Positions 56,228 to 64,000 of a DNA stretch of 64,000 bases are shown piece after piece. The notes below the pieces were generated by a model that worked only from the letters and a program-made list of their open reading frames with translations, was not told the DNA's origin and searched no databases. This stretch comes from Pseudoxanthomonas sp. PXM01 (lineage in GTDB: Bacteria; Pseudomonadota; Gammaproteobacteria; Xanthomonadales; Xanthomonadaceae). How positions within the stretch are numbered: the stretch's first letter is position 1; the number at the start of each line of letters is the position of its first letter. A program made the translations under genes and the position numbers. The stretch covers positions 868,001 to 932,000 of the forward strand of contig NZ_JACVAJ010000002.1 in NCBI RefSeq assembly GCF_014851815.1, in the 5' to 3' direction.

Positions 56228-56520
56228 TCCTGCTCACGCTGGTGCCGCAGCGCCAGCACGGTCACCGTGGCGGCGTCCTCCACCTCGAACAGCGCGACGT
56301 ATCCGGTCGCACCAAAACCGATCACCAGTTCTCGCATGAAAGGGTTGCCGACCGCTGGCCTGCAGGCAAAAGGCGAGGTTTCCAGAAGCACCAGGCCATG
56401 CTCGATGGCCCGCAACGAAGAGTCGGCGATTCCGGGACTGTCCTGCTCCTGCTGTAGCACGAACGTGTACAGCCGCACCAGATCTTCGCGCGCTTCTTCC
56501 GTGAAGCGTACCTGGAACAT
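56218..56520 (-). CDS. RelE/ParE family toxin
   Basis: 100 residues with the RelE/ParE fold: FQVRFTEEAREDLVRLYTFV, the Asp/Glu-rich turns, and a C-terminal VTVLALRHQREQDYR with the basic residues that RelE-type toxins use against mRNA or gyrase. Length matches the family. The ATG shares one base with the stop of the upstream antitoxin gene (TGATG), the standard antitoxin-then-toxin order. Whether it is a ribosome-dependent RNase (RelE-like) or a gyrase poison (ParE-like) cannot be told from sequence. Confidence 0.85.
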   Translation of the reverse strand: MFQVRFTEEAREDLVRLYTFVLQQEQDSPGIADSSLRAIEHGLVLLETSPFACRPAVGNPFMRELVIGFGATGYVALFEVEDAATVTVLALRHQREQDYR

Positions 56521-56798
56521 CAGCGCCTTCCTTTTGTGTCCGCTTTGGCGTGGCGCATGGCGGTCCGAAGTTCACCGACGACGTCTGCGGCGGCGTAATA
56601 GACACCGGTTCGCCGCGCGGCGTCGCGGGATAGAAGCCCTCGCGCAACGAAGGCTTCCTGTTGTTGGCGGAGGTCGATCTGGGCACGGATCGACTGCTCG
56701 ACGAAGCCAGACAGCGACTCTCCCTCTCGCAGTACGTCTTCCGCCGCCTTGCGGAGAGCAGGGTCAACACGAAGCGAGGGAAAGGTGGATGTTTTCAT
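56520..56798 (-). CDS. Antitoxin, YlcI/YnfO family
   Basis: 92 residues, MKTSTFPSLRVDPALRKAAE... typical of the YlcI/YnfO group that precedes RelE-type toxins. The N-terminal half would be a DNA-binding ribbon-helix-helix or helix region, and the C-terminal part (GVYYAAADVVGELRTAM) would fold over the toxin. The ATG at 56796-56798 is chosen because it gives the family length and leaves no unsupported extension. The gene is transcribed away from the restriction-enzyme remnant that starts about 27 bases from it on the other strand. Confidence 0.8.
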   Translation of the reverse strand: MKTSTFPSLRVDPALRKAAEDVLREGESLSGFVEQSIRAQIDLRQQQEAFVARGLLSRDAARRTGVYYAAADVVGELRTAMRHAKADTKGRR

Positions 56799-56824
56799 CA
56801 CCAACTCTTTGCGTTGCAATTGCA

Positions 56825-57737
56825 ACGCAGCATGCGCGCTTCCGGCGGCTACCGCAAGCCCTCCACGGCCCGTCACGTCTGGCCTGCGTCCACGGCAAGC
56901 GCCTGGATGAGGTCGCGAACCGCCTTGCGGTGCGGGTCGGAGAGCTTGCGATACAGCGATTCGGTCCCGGGCGTCCATGCGCTCCGTCGCGACCTGGGCC
57001 TGAGCTACACCCCCGAGCATTGGGACGAAACCCGGCTTGCCGCATGGCGGTGTCGCAACCTGCTGGAACGTTCGTTGACCCATGCCAGCAAGCAGGCCTT
57101 CGTCTCCGCCTGGTTGCGTGCGCTGCTGGACACCGAGGGCTTCACGCTGGCGCGCGCCAACCATTTGAAGTTCACGCTGCGCAAGCTGCTGGACGAAAAC
57201 ATCCGACGCCTGCGCCGCGAAGCGGTGAATCGTGCTTACCAGGACGTCCTGTTCGGTGAAGGTCGCGAGACCCGGGTGATGGTGGGCGGCGACTTCCTGT
57301 TCGAGTTCGATCCGCAGGGCTATGCACCCAGCCGTGACTACGACCCGCGCAGGAGTGAGTACGGCCACTGGGACTTCCGCAAGCACTTCCACGGGCGCAT
57401 CGGCGACTTCGACAGCAAGGAAGAATTCGAATGCGCCGTGCAGTTGGACATGCTGGCGCAGGCGGGACGGATCCGGTACTGGGTGCGTAACCTGGTCAAC
57501 CGCGGCGGCGGTTCGTTCTTCCTGCAGAAAGCCAGCGGCCGGTTCTACCCGGACTTCGTCTGCGTACGGAACGACGGCACGATCCTCGTCGTCGAGTACA
57601 AGGGCGCACAAGGCTGGACGGATGCACAGGACGACCGCGACATCGGTGCCCTGTGGGCGGAACTCAGTGAAGGTGCATGCCGGTTCGTGATGGTACGCAA
57701 CCGCCAATGGCAGGACATAGACGCCCAACTGGCGTAA
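56825..57737 (+). pseudogene. Remnant of a type III restriction endonuclease subunit (frameshifted)
   Basis: The last about 300 codons of a restriction/helicase enzyme of the type III Res kind survive. The C-terminal nuclease is preserved with a PD-(D/E)xK motif: YPDFV, twelve residues later VEYKG, in the stretch from about 57548 to 57602. Upstream (56825-56950) the text RLDEVANRLAVRVGEL is in one frame and continues as RYSDSVPGVHALRRDL in another, so a frameshift lies in GAGCTTGCGATAC near 56945. The SF2 helicase domain and N-terminus are gone. The gene starts about 27 bases from the antitoxin, which may have been inserted into or beside it. It is not expected to make an active enzyme. Confidence 0.75.
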
Positions 57738-57829
57738 CCCGGGCCGCCCGGCGCGTCGCGTGCCGATCATCATCCGGCGTGTTCCCGCTTGGCGCTAAAC
57801 TGGACGCACCTCGAAGCAAGGAACACCCC

Positions 57830-58279
57830 ATGCGTCCCACCGCGCGCCTGCCATTCGCCTCGACCCTGCTCCTCCTCAGTGCCTGCGCCAACGGTGGCCC
57901 CTGGGTCGAAGTGGGCGGCGAGCGATTCAAGGTCGAGATCGCCGACGACGACGCCGAGCGGGCGCGCGGGCTGATGTTCCGCGATGAGCTGGCGACCGGC
58001 ACCGGCATGCTCTTCATCCATGAGGCCGAGCAGCCGCAGGCGTACTGGATGAAGAACACCCGTATTCCGCTCGACATCCTGTACTTCGACAACGACCGCA
58101 AACTGGTCACCCAGCAGCGCAACGTACCGCCCTGCTCCGGCGGCAACAGCTGCCCGTCCTACCCCAGCGACAAGCCGGCCCGCTATGTGCTGGAGCTCAA
58201 CGCGGGCGAGGCCGAACGGTTGAAGCTGCAGGACGGCGCCGAGCTGGGCTTCGGCAAGGGCATCCCGCCCGTCCGCTGA
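57830..58279 (+). CDS. DUF192 lipoprotein
   Basis: 149 residues. Signal peptide with lipobox (MRPTARLPFASTLLLLSAC), then a DUF192 beta-barrel domain: RFKVEIADDDAERARGLMFR, GMLFIHEAEQPQAYWMKNTR and the C-terminal ELNAGEAERLKLQDGAELGF. Members are small exported proteins of unknown biochemistry. It stands alone between the restriction remnant and the SirB1-like gene. GTG or upstream starts are not supported. Confidence 0.88.
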   Translation: MRPTARLPFASTLLLLSACANGGPWVEVGGERFKVEIADDDAERARGLMFRDELATGTGMLFIHEAEQPQAYWMKNTRIPLDILYFDNDRKLVTQQRNVPPCSGGNSCPSYPSDKPARYVLELNAGEAERLKLQDGAELGFGKGIPPVR

Positions 58280-58317
58280 GGCTTGATTGTGGGGGCGATT
58301 GGCCGCAGTCTGTGGCC

Positions 58318-59166
58318 ATGGGGGATCGACTGACATTGCCGGAATGGAATGCGTTGGCCAGCCAGGCGGATGACACCGTGCCGCTGCTGGAAACCGCGCT
58401 GCTGATCGCGCGCGACGAGTACCCCGATCTCGACGCCGACCTGTACGACACGCTGGTGCAGAGCCACGCGGAACACCTGCGCCATGAGATCTCTACGATC
58501 GAGCCGTGGCCGCTGAAGATGGCCGCCATCAACCGCTACCTGTTCGACGAACTCGGTTACACCGGCAACCACGACGAGTACTACGACCCGCGCAACAGCT
58601 ACCTCAACCAGGTGTTCGAGCGCCGGCTGGGCAATCCCGTGTCGCTGGCGATGGTGCAGATGGAAGTCGCGCACCGGCTCGGCGTGCCGCTCGATGGCGT
58701 ATCGTTCCCCGGCCATTTCCTGGTGCGCCTACCGGTCGATGACGGCCTGCTGGTGATGGATCCGTTCAATGGCGGCCGTCCGCTGGGCGTGGACGAACTG
58801 CGCGAACGCGCCAAGCCGCATCTCGGCGGCGACATGCCGGACGATGCCGCGCTGCTGCATATCCTCAATCCCGCCTCGCCGCGCGCGATCCTGGTGCGCA
58901 CGCTGCGCAACCTGCATGGCGTCTACGCCGAGCGCGAGGAATGGGACCGCGCCGCGCGCAGCGCCGACCGCGTACTCAAACTGACGCCCGACCAGCCTGA
59001 AGCGCTACGCGACCGCGGCCTGGCCTATCTGAAGATGGACTACAAAGCCGGCGCGCAGCGCGACCTGGCCCGCTATCTGCACCTGTCGCCGGAGGCCAAG
59101 GACGCGCCCGATCTGCGCGAACATCTGGTGGAACTCAACGCGGTGCGTACGTCGCGGATGCATTGA
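58318..59166 (+). CDS. SirB1 family protein (transglutaminase-like and TPR)
   Basis: 282 residues. The central segment YDPRNSYLNQVFERRLGNPVSLAMVQMEVAHRLGVP and the region GVSFPGHFLVRLPVDDGLLVMDPFNGG form the SirB1 domain, a circularly arranged transglutaminase-like fold without a recognised catalytic Cys triad here. Two TPR-like units follow (VYAEREEWDRAARSADRVLKL). Function unknown; E. coli SirB1 was linked to cell-surface traits only indirectly. ATG 58318 is used, and a GTG at 58312 would add two residues. Confidence 0.87.
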   Translation: MGDRLTLPEWNALASQADDTVPLLETALLIARDEYPDLDADLYDTLVQSHAEHLRHEISTIEPWPLKMAAINRYLFDELGYTGNHDEYYDPRNSYLNQVFERRLGNPVSLAMVQMEVAHRLGVPLDGVSFPGHFLVRLPVDDGLLVMDPFNGGRPLGVDELRERAKPHLGGDMPDDAALLHILNPASPRAILVRTLRNLHGVYAEREEWDRAARSADRVLKLTPDQPEALRDRGLAYLKMDYKAGAQRDLARYLHLSPEAKDAPDLREHLVELNAVRTSRMH

Positions 59167-59828
59167 TGCGCGCCGCGTGGATCGCACTGGCGCTCCTCGC
59201 GATGCCGTTGAGTGCCTGTGGACCTGCCCCATCGCCGTCGGCCTCACCCTCCGACGCCGCTGCACCAGACTCCGGAACGGTCGCCAAGCAGCCCTTCCTG
59301 CTGCGTTTCACCCGCGAGCCTGCCACGGTAGCGGGGCTGTCGCGGCTCGAGGATGCCGAACTCGCCCCTGGCGCTACGGAGATTCGGGTCTGGATAGGCT
59401 TCGGCCTGCGGATCGATCAGCAAGTCCTGATCCTTTCGACCAGCCCGGGCGGGCATGTGAAAGGCAGCGCCCTGATCCATTTCGACGACGATGACGACGA
59501 CGAGTACGTCGCGGCCTTGCTGAGGCAATGCGATGCGCCGCGCCGCGACATGGGTATGGTCGTCTGCGATGCGCCGTTGTCGACGCCTACCGACTGGGGC
59601 GCGATCCATGCCCGACTCCGGCAGCTGGGCATCGAAACGCTGCCTGACGAGTCGGCGATGCCCACCGAAAGCCTCGTGACGGACGGCACTTCGATGGTGG
59701 TGGAGGTGGCGAACGCCGAAGGTTATCGCGCTTATGCGTGGTCGAACCCGGACCAGCGCAGCGAACCGCAGGCCCAGGTCGCGGCCGAGATCATGCAGGT
59801 GGTAGAGAACGTCTTCGAAGGACGTTGA
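59166..59828 (+). CDS. Putative lipoprotein of unknown function
   Basis: 220 residues. The N-terminus MRAAWIALALLAMPLSAC has a lipobox (LSAC), so a lipid anchor is predicted. The rest has a short acidic run (FDDDDDDEYVAAL) and beta-rich text with no recognised domain. ATG overlaps the stop region of the SirB1 gene: it starts at 59166, the last base of the TGA. No regulatory feature is seen. Confidence 0.75.
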   Translation: MRAAWIALALLAMPLSACGPAPSPSASPSDAAAPDSGTVAKQPFLLRFTREPATVAGLSRLEDAELAPGATEIRVWIGFGLRIDQQVLILSTSPGGHVKGSALIHFDDDDDDEYVAALLRQCDAPRRDMGMVVCDAPLSTPTDWGAIHARLRQLGIETLPDESAMPTESLVTDGTSMVVEVANAEGYRAYAWSNPDQRSEPQAQVAAEIMQVVENVFEGR

Positions 59829-59833
59829 CAGCC

Positions 59834-60025
59834 TCAGTCAAGCTCCACCATCTCGAAATCATCCTTGCCCACCCCGCAATCGGGGCAGGTCCAATCGGCC
59901 GGGATGTCCTCCCAGCGCGTGCCCGGCGCGATGCCCTCTTCCGGCAAGCCATCGGCCTCGTCGTAGATGAAACCGCAGACCACGCACATCCAGGTGCGGA
60001 ACATGGTGTCGGTGGCGTCGGTCAT
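59834..60025 (-). CDS. Rubredoxin
   Basis: 63 residues. Two CxxC pairs coordinate one iron: [13 protein letters not shown] near residue 14 and [17 protein letters not shown] near the C-terminus, with the conserved aromatic residues around. It carries electrons in the cytoplasm, for example to alkane hydroxylases, rubredoxin oxidoreductases or peroxide-scavenging systems; the partner is not encoded in this window. Start [12 protein letters not shown] (60023-60025). Divergent from thiE by 65 bases. Confidence 0.94.
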   Translation of the reverse strand: MTDATDTMFRTWMCVVCGFIYDEADGLPEEGIAPGTRWEDIPADWTCPDCGVGKDDFEMVELD

Positions 60026-60090
60026 CGGATAATGCCGGCTGTGGGGAGCGGCCATTGTCCCATCGCCGCCCACGTACCGGAAGTTCGCCG

Positions 60091-60729
60091 ATGAGCCCCC
60101 TGCCGCCGTCCGTCCGCGTTGCCCGCGGGCTGTACCTGATCACGCCGGAAGAGCCCGATACCGCGCACCTGCTGGCGCGCGTGGCGGCCGTGCTGCCGCA
60201 GGCGACGTGGCTGCAGTACCGGCAGAAGGATGCGGACCGCGCGCGCCGCCACGCGCAGGCAACGGCCCTGCAGGCCTTGTGCGCGCAGGCCGGCGTGCCG
60301 CTGATCATCAACGACGATGTCGCGCTCGCCGAGGCCGTCGGCGCCGCCGGCGTGCATCTGGGCGAGGACGATGGCGATATCGCCGCCGTGCGCGCACGCC
60401 TCGGCGCACACGCCATCGTCGGCGCCTCGTGCTACGACGATGCGATCCTCGCCGAGCGCGCCGTCGCGGCCGGTGCCAGCTATGTGGCCTTCGGCGCCTT
60501 CTTCCCCACGACCAGCAAGATCACCACGCGACGCGCCACACCGGCATTGCTGACCGGCGCCGCGGCACTGGGCGTCCCGCGGGTGGCGATAGGCGGCGTA
60601 ACGCCGGACAATATGGGCCCGCTGGTGGTCGCCGGCGCCGACCTGGTCGCCGTGATCGGCGGCGTGTTCGAAGCCCCCGATCCGGTGGTGGCGTCGATCG
60701 CCTACCGGCAGGGCTTCGAAGGCCGCTGA
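60091..60729 (+). CDS. thiE: Thiamine-phosphate synthase
   Basis: 212 residues. Couples hydroxymethylpyrimidine diphosphate and thiazole phosphate to thiamine phosphate. TIM-barrel motifs: [70 protein letters not shown] and [20 protein letters not shown] 60091. There is no TPP-riboswitch-like structure in the 65 bases upstream. The next gene begins after an 83-base repeat pair. Confidence 0.95.
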   Translation: MSPLPPSVRVARGLYLITPEEPDTAHLLARVAAVLPQATWLQYRQKDADRARRHAQATALQALCAQAGVPLIINDDVALAEAVGAAGVHLGEDDGDIAAVRARLGAHAIVGASCYDDAILAERAVAAGASYVAFGAFFPTTSKITTRRATPALLTGAAALGVPRVAIGGVTPDNMGPLVVAGADLVAVIGGVFEAPDPVVASIAYRQGFEGR

Positions 60730-60737
60730 CCCCCCAT

Positions 60738-60808
60738 GTTGTGGGAGCGACGTCAGTCGCGATGATGGGCCGATGGTGGTTCATCGCGACTTGCGTCGCT
60801 CCCACAGG
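60738..60808. repeat. Inverted pair of GTGGGAGCGACG repeats
   Basis: TGTGGGAGCGACGTCAGTCG begins near 60740 and the inverse, CGACTTGCGTCGCTCCCACA, ends near 60807. Each half is a hairpin, and the halves can pair across about 40 bases. This is a REP/BIME-like element of the GTGGGAGCGACG type, characteristic of xanthomonads and pseudomonads. It lies between thiE and hemL and may act as a transcript end or mobile repeat. Confidence 0.8.
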
Positions 60809-60835
60809 ACGATTTCCCTTCTTCTGGACCCTCCC

Positions 60836-62128
60836 ATGAACCACGACCAGTCCCACGCCCTCTTCGCCCGCGCCCAGCAGCTGCTGCCCGGCGGCGTCAA
60901 CTCGCCGGTGCGCGCGTTCAAGTCGGTGGGCGGTGAACCGTTCTTCGTACAGCGTGCCGATGGCGCCTACCTGCACGACGTCGATGGCAACCGCTACATC
61001 GACTATGTCGGCTCGTGGGGCCCGATGATCGTCGGCCACAACCATCCGGCCGTGCGCGACGCCGTACAGGCCGCTATCCAGAACGGCCTGTCGTACGGCG
61101 CGCCCTGCCCGGCTGAAGTGACGATGGCGGAAACGATCACGCGCCTGGTGCCGTCGTGCGAGATGGTGCGCATGGTCAACTCCGGTACCGAGGCCACACT
61201 GTCGGCGATCCGCCTGGCGCGCGGCGCGACCGGCCGCAACCGCATCGTCAAGTTCGAAGGCTGCTACCACGGTCACGGCGACTCGTTCCTGGTGAAGGCC
61301 GGCAGCGGCATGCTGACGCTGGGCGTGCCGACCTCGCCCGGTGTGCCCGCAGGCCTCAGCGAACTGACGCTGACGCTGAGCTACAACGACTTCGATGGCG
61401 CGACCGCGCTGTTCGAGCAGTACGGCAGCGAGATCGCCTGCCTGATCATCGAGCCCGTCGTCGGCAACGCCAACTGCCTGCCGCCGCGCGAAGGCTACCT
61501 GCAGCACCTGCGCACCCTTTGCACGCAGCACGGCGCGCTGCTGATCTTCGATGAGGTGATGACCGGCTTCCGCGTCGCCCTCGGCGGCGCGCAGGCGCAC
61601 TACGGCATCACGCCGGACCTGACCACCTTCGGCAAGATCATCGGCGGCGGCATGCCGGTGGGCGCGTACGGCGGTCGCCGCGAACTGATGCAGCAGATCG
61701 CGCCGGCCGGCCCGATCTACCAGGCCGGCACGCTGAGCGGCAATCCGGTGGCGATGGCCGCCGGCCTGGCGATGCTGGAGTTGATCCAGGCGCCGGGTTT
61801 CCACGACGGGCTCGCCGCCGCCACGACCGCACTGTGCGAAGGCATGGAGGCCGCCGCCCACGAGGCCGGCGTGCCGCTGACCACCACGCGCGTCGGCGCG
61901 ATGTTCGGCCTGTTCTTCACCGACCAGCAGGTCGATACCTACGCCCAGGCCGTGGCCTGCGACACCGCCGCCTTCAACCGCTTCTTCCACGCCATGCTTG
62001 AGCGCGGCGTGTACCTGGCGCCGTCCGCGTTCGAAGCCGGCTTCATGTCCAGCGCGCACACGCCGGACGTGATCGAGGCGACGATCGCCGCCGCGCGGGA
62101 GTCCTTCAAGGCGGTCGCGGCCGGATGA
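60836..62128 (+). CDS. hemL: Glutamate-1-semialdehyde 2,1-aminomutase
   Basis: 430-residue PLP enzyme of the C5 tetrapyrrole pathway making 5-aminolevulinate. Text includes [15 protein letters not shown] at the N-terminus and the PLP lysine in [18 protein letters not shown]; the cofactor-binding [14 protein letters not shown] and [15 protein letters not shown] are present. ATG 60836. It overlaps the next HAD gene as ATGA. Confidence 0.97.
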   Translation: MNHDQSHALFARAQQLLPGGVNSPVRAFKSVGGEPFFVQRADGAYLHDVDGNRYIDYVGSWGPMIVGHNHPAVRDAVQAAIQNGLSYGAPCPAEVTMAETITRLVPSCEMVRMVNSGTEATLSAIRLARGATGRNRIVKFEGCYHGHGDSFLVKAGSGMLTLGVPTSPGVPAGLSELTLTLSYNDFDGATALFEQYGSEIACLIIEPVVGNANCLPPREGYLQHLRTLCTQHGALLIFDEVMTGFRVALGGAQAHYGITPDLTTFGKIIGGGMPVGAYGGRRELMQQIAPAGPIYQAGTLSGNPVAMAAGLAMLELIQAPGFHDGLAAATTALCEGMEAAAHEAGVPLTTTRVGAMFGLFFTDQQVDTYAQAVACDTAAFNRFFHAMLERGVYLAPSAFEAGFMSSAHTPDVIEATIAAARESFKAVAAG

Positions 62129-62754
62129 AGCCGCGGATCCACCAGGTGCTGTTCGATTTCGACGGCGTCCTGGCCCACTACCGCCACGAGGTGCGCATCG
62201 CGCATCTCGCGGCGCATGCCGGCTGCGAGCACGAGCATGTGCGCAGCGTCCTGTTCGCATCCGGCTTGGAATCCGAATACGACAGCGGCGCCATCGATAC
62301 CACGACCTACCTGCGCCGGCTGGGCGACGCCATCGATGCGGCGATCGACGAAGAGACGTGGATCGCCTCGCGCATGGCCGGCAGCACCGCCATCGACGAC
62401 GTGCTGAGCCGGATCGCCGCCATGCACGCGGACGTGACGATGGGTGTACTGACCAACAACGGCGCGCTGATGACGCAGGCGATCCCGCGCATCGTCACGC
62501 CGGTGGCCGCCCGCATCGAGGGCCGCGTGCTGACCAGCGGCGGCCTGCAGCGACGCAAGCCCCTGCCATCGACCTTCACCCATGCGCTCGACCTGCTGGG
62601 TTGGGACGCCGCGAGCACCTTGTTCGTCGACGACCTTTTCACCAACGTGCAGGGTGCGCGCGAGGCCGGCTTGCACGCGGAGACCGTCACCGACGGGCGC
62701 AGCTTCGGCAAGGCGCTGAAGCGCTACGTGTTCGGCCCCCAGACCGGCTGGTGA
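62125..62754 (+). CDS. HAD family hydrolase (HAD-IA type)
   Basis: 209 residues. Core motifs: [11 protein letters not shown] (nucleophile Asp), [12 protein letters not shown] (motif II region), and [18 protein letters not shown] (motif IV). The Lys motif III is in RRKPLPSTF. The cap is a small helical insert, as in HAD-IA phosphatases and haloacid dehalogenase-like enzymes, so a phosphatase on a sugar or nucleotide is probable but the substrate is unknown. Its start overlaps the hemL stop by four bases. Confidence 0.85.
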   Translation: MKPRIHQVLFDFDGVLAHYRHEVRIAHLAAHAGCEHEHVRSVLFASGLESEYDSGAIDTTTYLRRLGDAIDAAIDEETWIASRMAGSTAIDDVLSRIAAMHADVTMGVLTNNGALMTQAIPRIVTPVAARIEGRVLTSGGLQRRKPLPSTFTHALDLLGWDAASTLFVDDLFTNVQGAREAGLHAETVTDGRSFGKALKRYVFGPQTGW

Positions 62755-62789
62755 ACCGCGCCGTTTGAAACTTGGTTGACGCCGCGACG

Positions 62790-62803
62790 GGACACTGGTG
62801 TCC
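62790..62803. promoter_or_regulatory. Short palindrome upstream of the DJ-1-like gene
   Basis: GGACAC-TG-GTGTCC, a 14-base inverted repeat 22 bases before the start codon at 62825. TTGACG (62776-62781) upstream could be a -35 element, which would place the palindrome over the -10 region as a possible operator. This is speculative. Confidence 0.3.
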
Positions 62804-62824
62804 ATTCACCGGAGACCTGTCGCC

Positions 62825-63940
62825 ATGTCCTTCCTTGCACGCATCCTGCTGGCCAGCCTGCTGCTCGCCGTCACCGCGCCGCTCCACGCCGATGGGACCG
62901 GCCGGATCCTGATCGTCGTCAGCGGCGAAGGCCGCGACCAGGGCAAGACGCGTCCCGGCTACGAGTTCGACGAACTCTCGCAGGCGTGGCTGATCTTCAA
63001 GGCGAACGGCTTCGCCGTCGACGTCGCCAGCCCGCAGGGCGGTGCGGTGGAGGCCGACAAGTACAACGCGCAGGAGCCGTTCAATGCCGCCCTGCTCGCC
63101 GATGAAGACGCGATGCGCATGCTGGCCGACACGCGGAAGACCGCGGACGTCGCCGCCACCGACTACGCCGCCATCTACGTGGTCGGCGGCAAGGGCGCGA
63201 TGTTCGACCTGCCTCGCGATCAGGCGCTGCGGACACTGCTCGCCGACGCGTACGACCATGGCGCCGTGATCGGTGCGGTCTGCCACGGTCCCGCCGCACT
63301 CGCGGACGTGCGCCTGCGCGACGGCACGCCACTCGTTCAGGGCAAGGCGACGACCGGTTTCACCAACGAAGAGGAAGCCCTGTTCGGCAAGCGCTGGGCG
63401 AAGGAATTCCCGTGGCTGCTTGAAGACAAGCTGCGCGGACACGGCGCGCACTGGCAGGAAGCGCCGCTGATGATGTCGAAGGTGGTCGTCGATGGACGCC
63501 TGGTCACCGGTCAGAACCCGTATTCCACGCCCGGCGTGGCCGACGCCATCGTCCGCGCCACGGGACGCACGCCGGTCGCGCGCACGCCATGGCGCGACGA
63601 ACTGACGATGGGGCTGGCGGCGCAGGCACGCGACGGTCATGTGCAGCAGGTTGCGCATGCGCTCGCCACGGACACGGCGCGCTACCACGTCGACCTGCTC
63701 GGCCTGCTGGGCTACTACCAGGCGCAGGCGGCGACCGGCGACGACGATGTGCGGCATGCCCTGCAGCTGATGCAGCTGGCGATGCCTTACATGGCAGCGC
63801 CGCAACTGAAACTCGGCGCAGCGGAAGCGCACCTGCGGCTCGGCGAACGGGATCAGGCGAAGGTATTGGTGCAGCGCGTGCTGGCGGCCACGCCCGACAT
63901 GGCAGAAGCTAAGGCCCTCCTGCAACGCATCGACGGTTGA
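62825..63940 (+). CDS. Exported DJ-1/PfpI family protein with C-terminal helical repeats
   Basis: 371 residues. Signal peptide (MSFLARILLASLLLAVTAPLHA) directs it to the periplasm. Residues about 28-260 are a DJ-1/PfpI-type glutamine-amidotransferase fold: ILIVVSGEG, the nucleophile-elbow region GAVIGAVCHGPAAL (Cys in CHG) and an internal AAIYVVGGKGAMFDL. The C-terminal about 110 residues are TPR-like helices (LKLGAAEAHLRLGERDQAK). Family members include chaperones/glyoxalases and proteases; here export makes a protein-repair or stress role plausible. Start GGAG precedes the ATG. A response-regulator gene follows three bases after its stop. Confidence 0.85.
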   Translation: MSFLARILLASLLLAVTAPLHADGTGRILIVVSGEGRDQGKTRPGYEFDELSQAWLIFKANGFAVDVASPQGGAVEADKYNAQEPFNAALLADEDAMRMLADTRKTADVAATDYAAIYVVGGKGAMFDLPRDQALRTLLADAYDHGAVIGAVCHGPAALADVRLRDGTPLVQGKATTGFTNEEEALFGKRWAKEFPWLLEDKLRGHGAHWQEAPLMMSKVVVDGRLVTGQNPYSTPGVADAIVRATGRTPVARTPWRDELTMGLAAQARDGHVQQVAHALATDTARYHVDLLGLLGYYQAQAATGDDDVRHALQLMQLAMPYMAAPQLKLGAAEAHLRLGERDQAKVLVQRVLAATPDMAEAKALLQRIDG

Positions 63941-63943
63941 ACG

Positions 63944-64000
63944 ATGACGGCTTCTCGCCTGCGCCTTCTGGTGATCGAGGACAACCCGCTGCTGCGTGCG
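63944..64000 (+). CDS. Response regulator, 5' end only
   Basis: Nineteen residues from an ATG, MTASRLRLLVIEDNPLLRA, match the start of a receiver domain (conserved acidic pair in VIEDNPLLR). It is cut by the window end. It lies three bases after the DJ-1-like gene, so is probably in the same operon. Confidence 0.7.
   Translation, partial: MTASRLRLLVIEDNPLLRA

Noticed and set aside
60026-60090. Possible TPP riboswitch ahead of thiE
   Set aside because: Only 65 bases separate the divergent starts and no TPP-box-like conserved sequence is visible.

Overview
This window is a GC-rich, densely coded stretch of chromosome from a gammaproteobacterium. Its gene content and order point to the Xanthomonadaceae/Lysobacteraceae (Lysobacter, Pseudoxanthomonas, Stenotrophomonas and relatives). 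The main pointers are pilMNOPQ divergent from the PBP1a gene mrcA, a Bat/MoxR cluster, the TIGR02449-zapA-6S RNA-ygfA block, and intergenic inverted repeats of the GTGGGAGCGACG type. The genus assignment is inference. No rRNA, tRNA, CRISPR array, insertion sequence or prophage was seen.

Layout. 1-2.8 kb: the 5' part of transketolase, cut by the window edge, and a dicarboxylate/amino-acid:cation symporter. 2.9-9.7 kb: a minus-strand aerotolerance-type operon, moxR-DUF58-DUF4381-batA-batB/C-batD. 9.8-14.8 kb: the type IV pilus alignment and secretin operon pilMNOPQ, ending in a strong terminator and divergent from mrcA (15.0-17.5 kb). 17.5-24.3 kb: mixed housekeeping genes, with an uncharacterised protein, an Lrp-type regulator divergent from a cysteine hydrolase, gltA, rpmE2, a nucleoside hydrolase and recG. 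24.3-30.5 kb: an accessory cassette with an AraC regulator divergent from a three-gene operon (parallel beta-helix lipoprotein, diheme cytochrome c lipoprotein, TonB-dependent receptor). 30.5-35.3 kb: ridA, spoT, rpoZ, gmk and yicC on the minus strand. 35.4-41.2 kb: a plus-strand run of rph, a VOC protein, rdgB, hemW, a DUF1631 protein and a PilZ protein.

41.3-47.5 kb: pepQ, a large membrane M48 metallopeptidase, a zinc-ribbon membrane protein, a MAPEG protein and small accessory enzymes (YCII, GFA), followed by about 430 bases without a convincing gene. 47.5-51.7 kb: pepP and a UPF0149 gene, divergent from a PAS-GGDEF-EAL c-di-GMP protein. 51.8-54.5 kb: TIGR02449, zapA, 6S RNA, ygfA, an EVE protein and rpiA. 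54.5-57.7 kb: a secreted SH3 protein, an XRE-type regulator divergent from an unknown gene, a RelE/ParE-type toxin-antitoxin pair, and a frameshifted C-terminal remnant of a type III restriction endonuclease. 57.8-64.0 kb: a DUF192 lipoprotein, a SirB1-type protein, a lipoprotein, rubredoxin, thiE, hemL, a HAD phosphatase, an exported DJ-1/PfpI protein and the start of a response regulator.

The strongest candidate for an undescribed system is the 24.3-30.5 kb cassette. The beta-helix and diheme cytochrome families are known to travel as a pair of unknown function. Here they share a compact operon with an outer-membrane receptor and a divergent AraC regulator, which suggests an envelope uptake or redox system for an unidentified substrate. 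Secondary candidates are the overlapping DUF1631-PilZ pair, the M48/zinc-ribbon/MAPEG membrane cluster, and the defence-island remnant near 56-57.7 kb.
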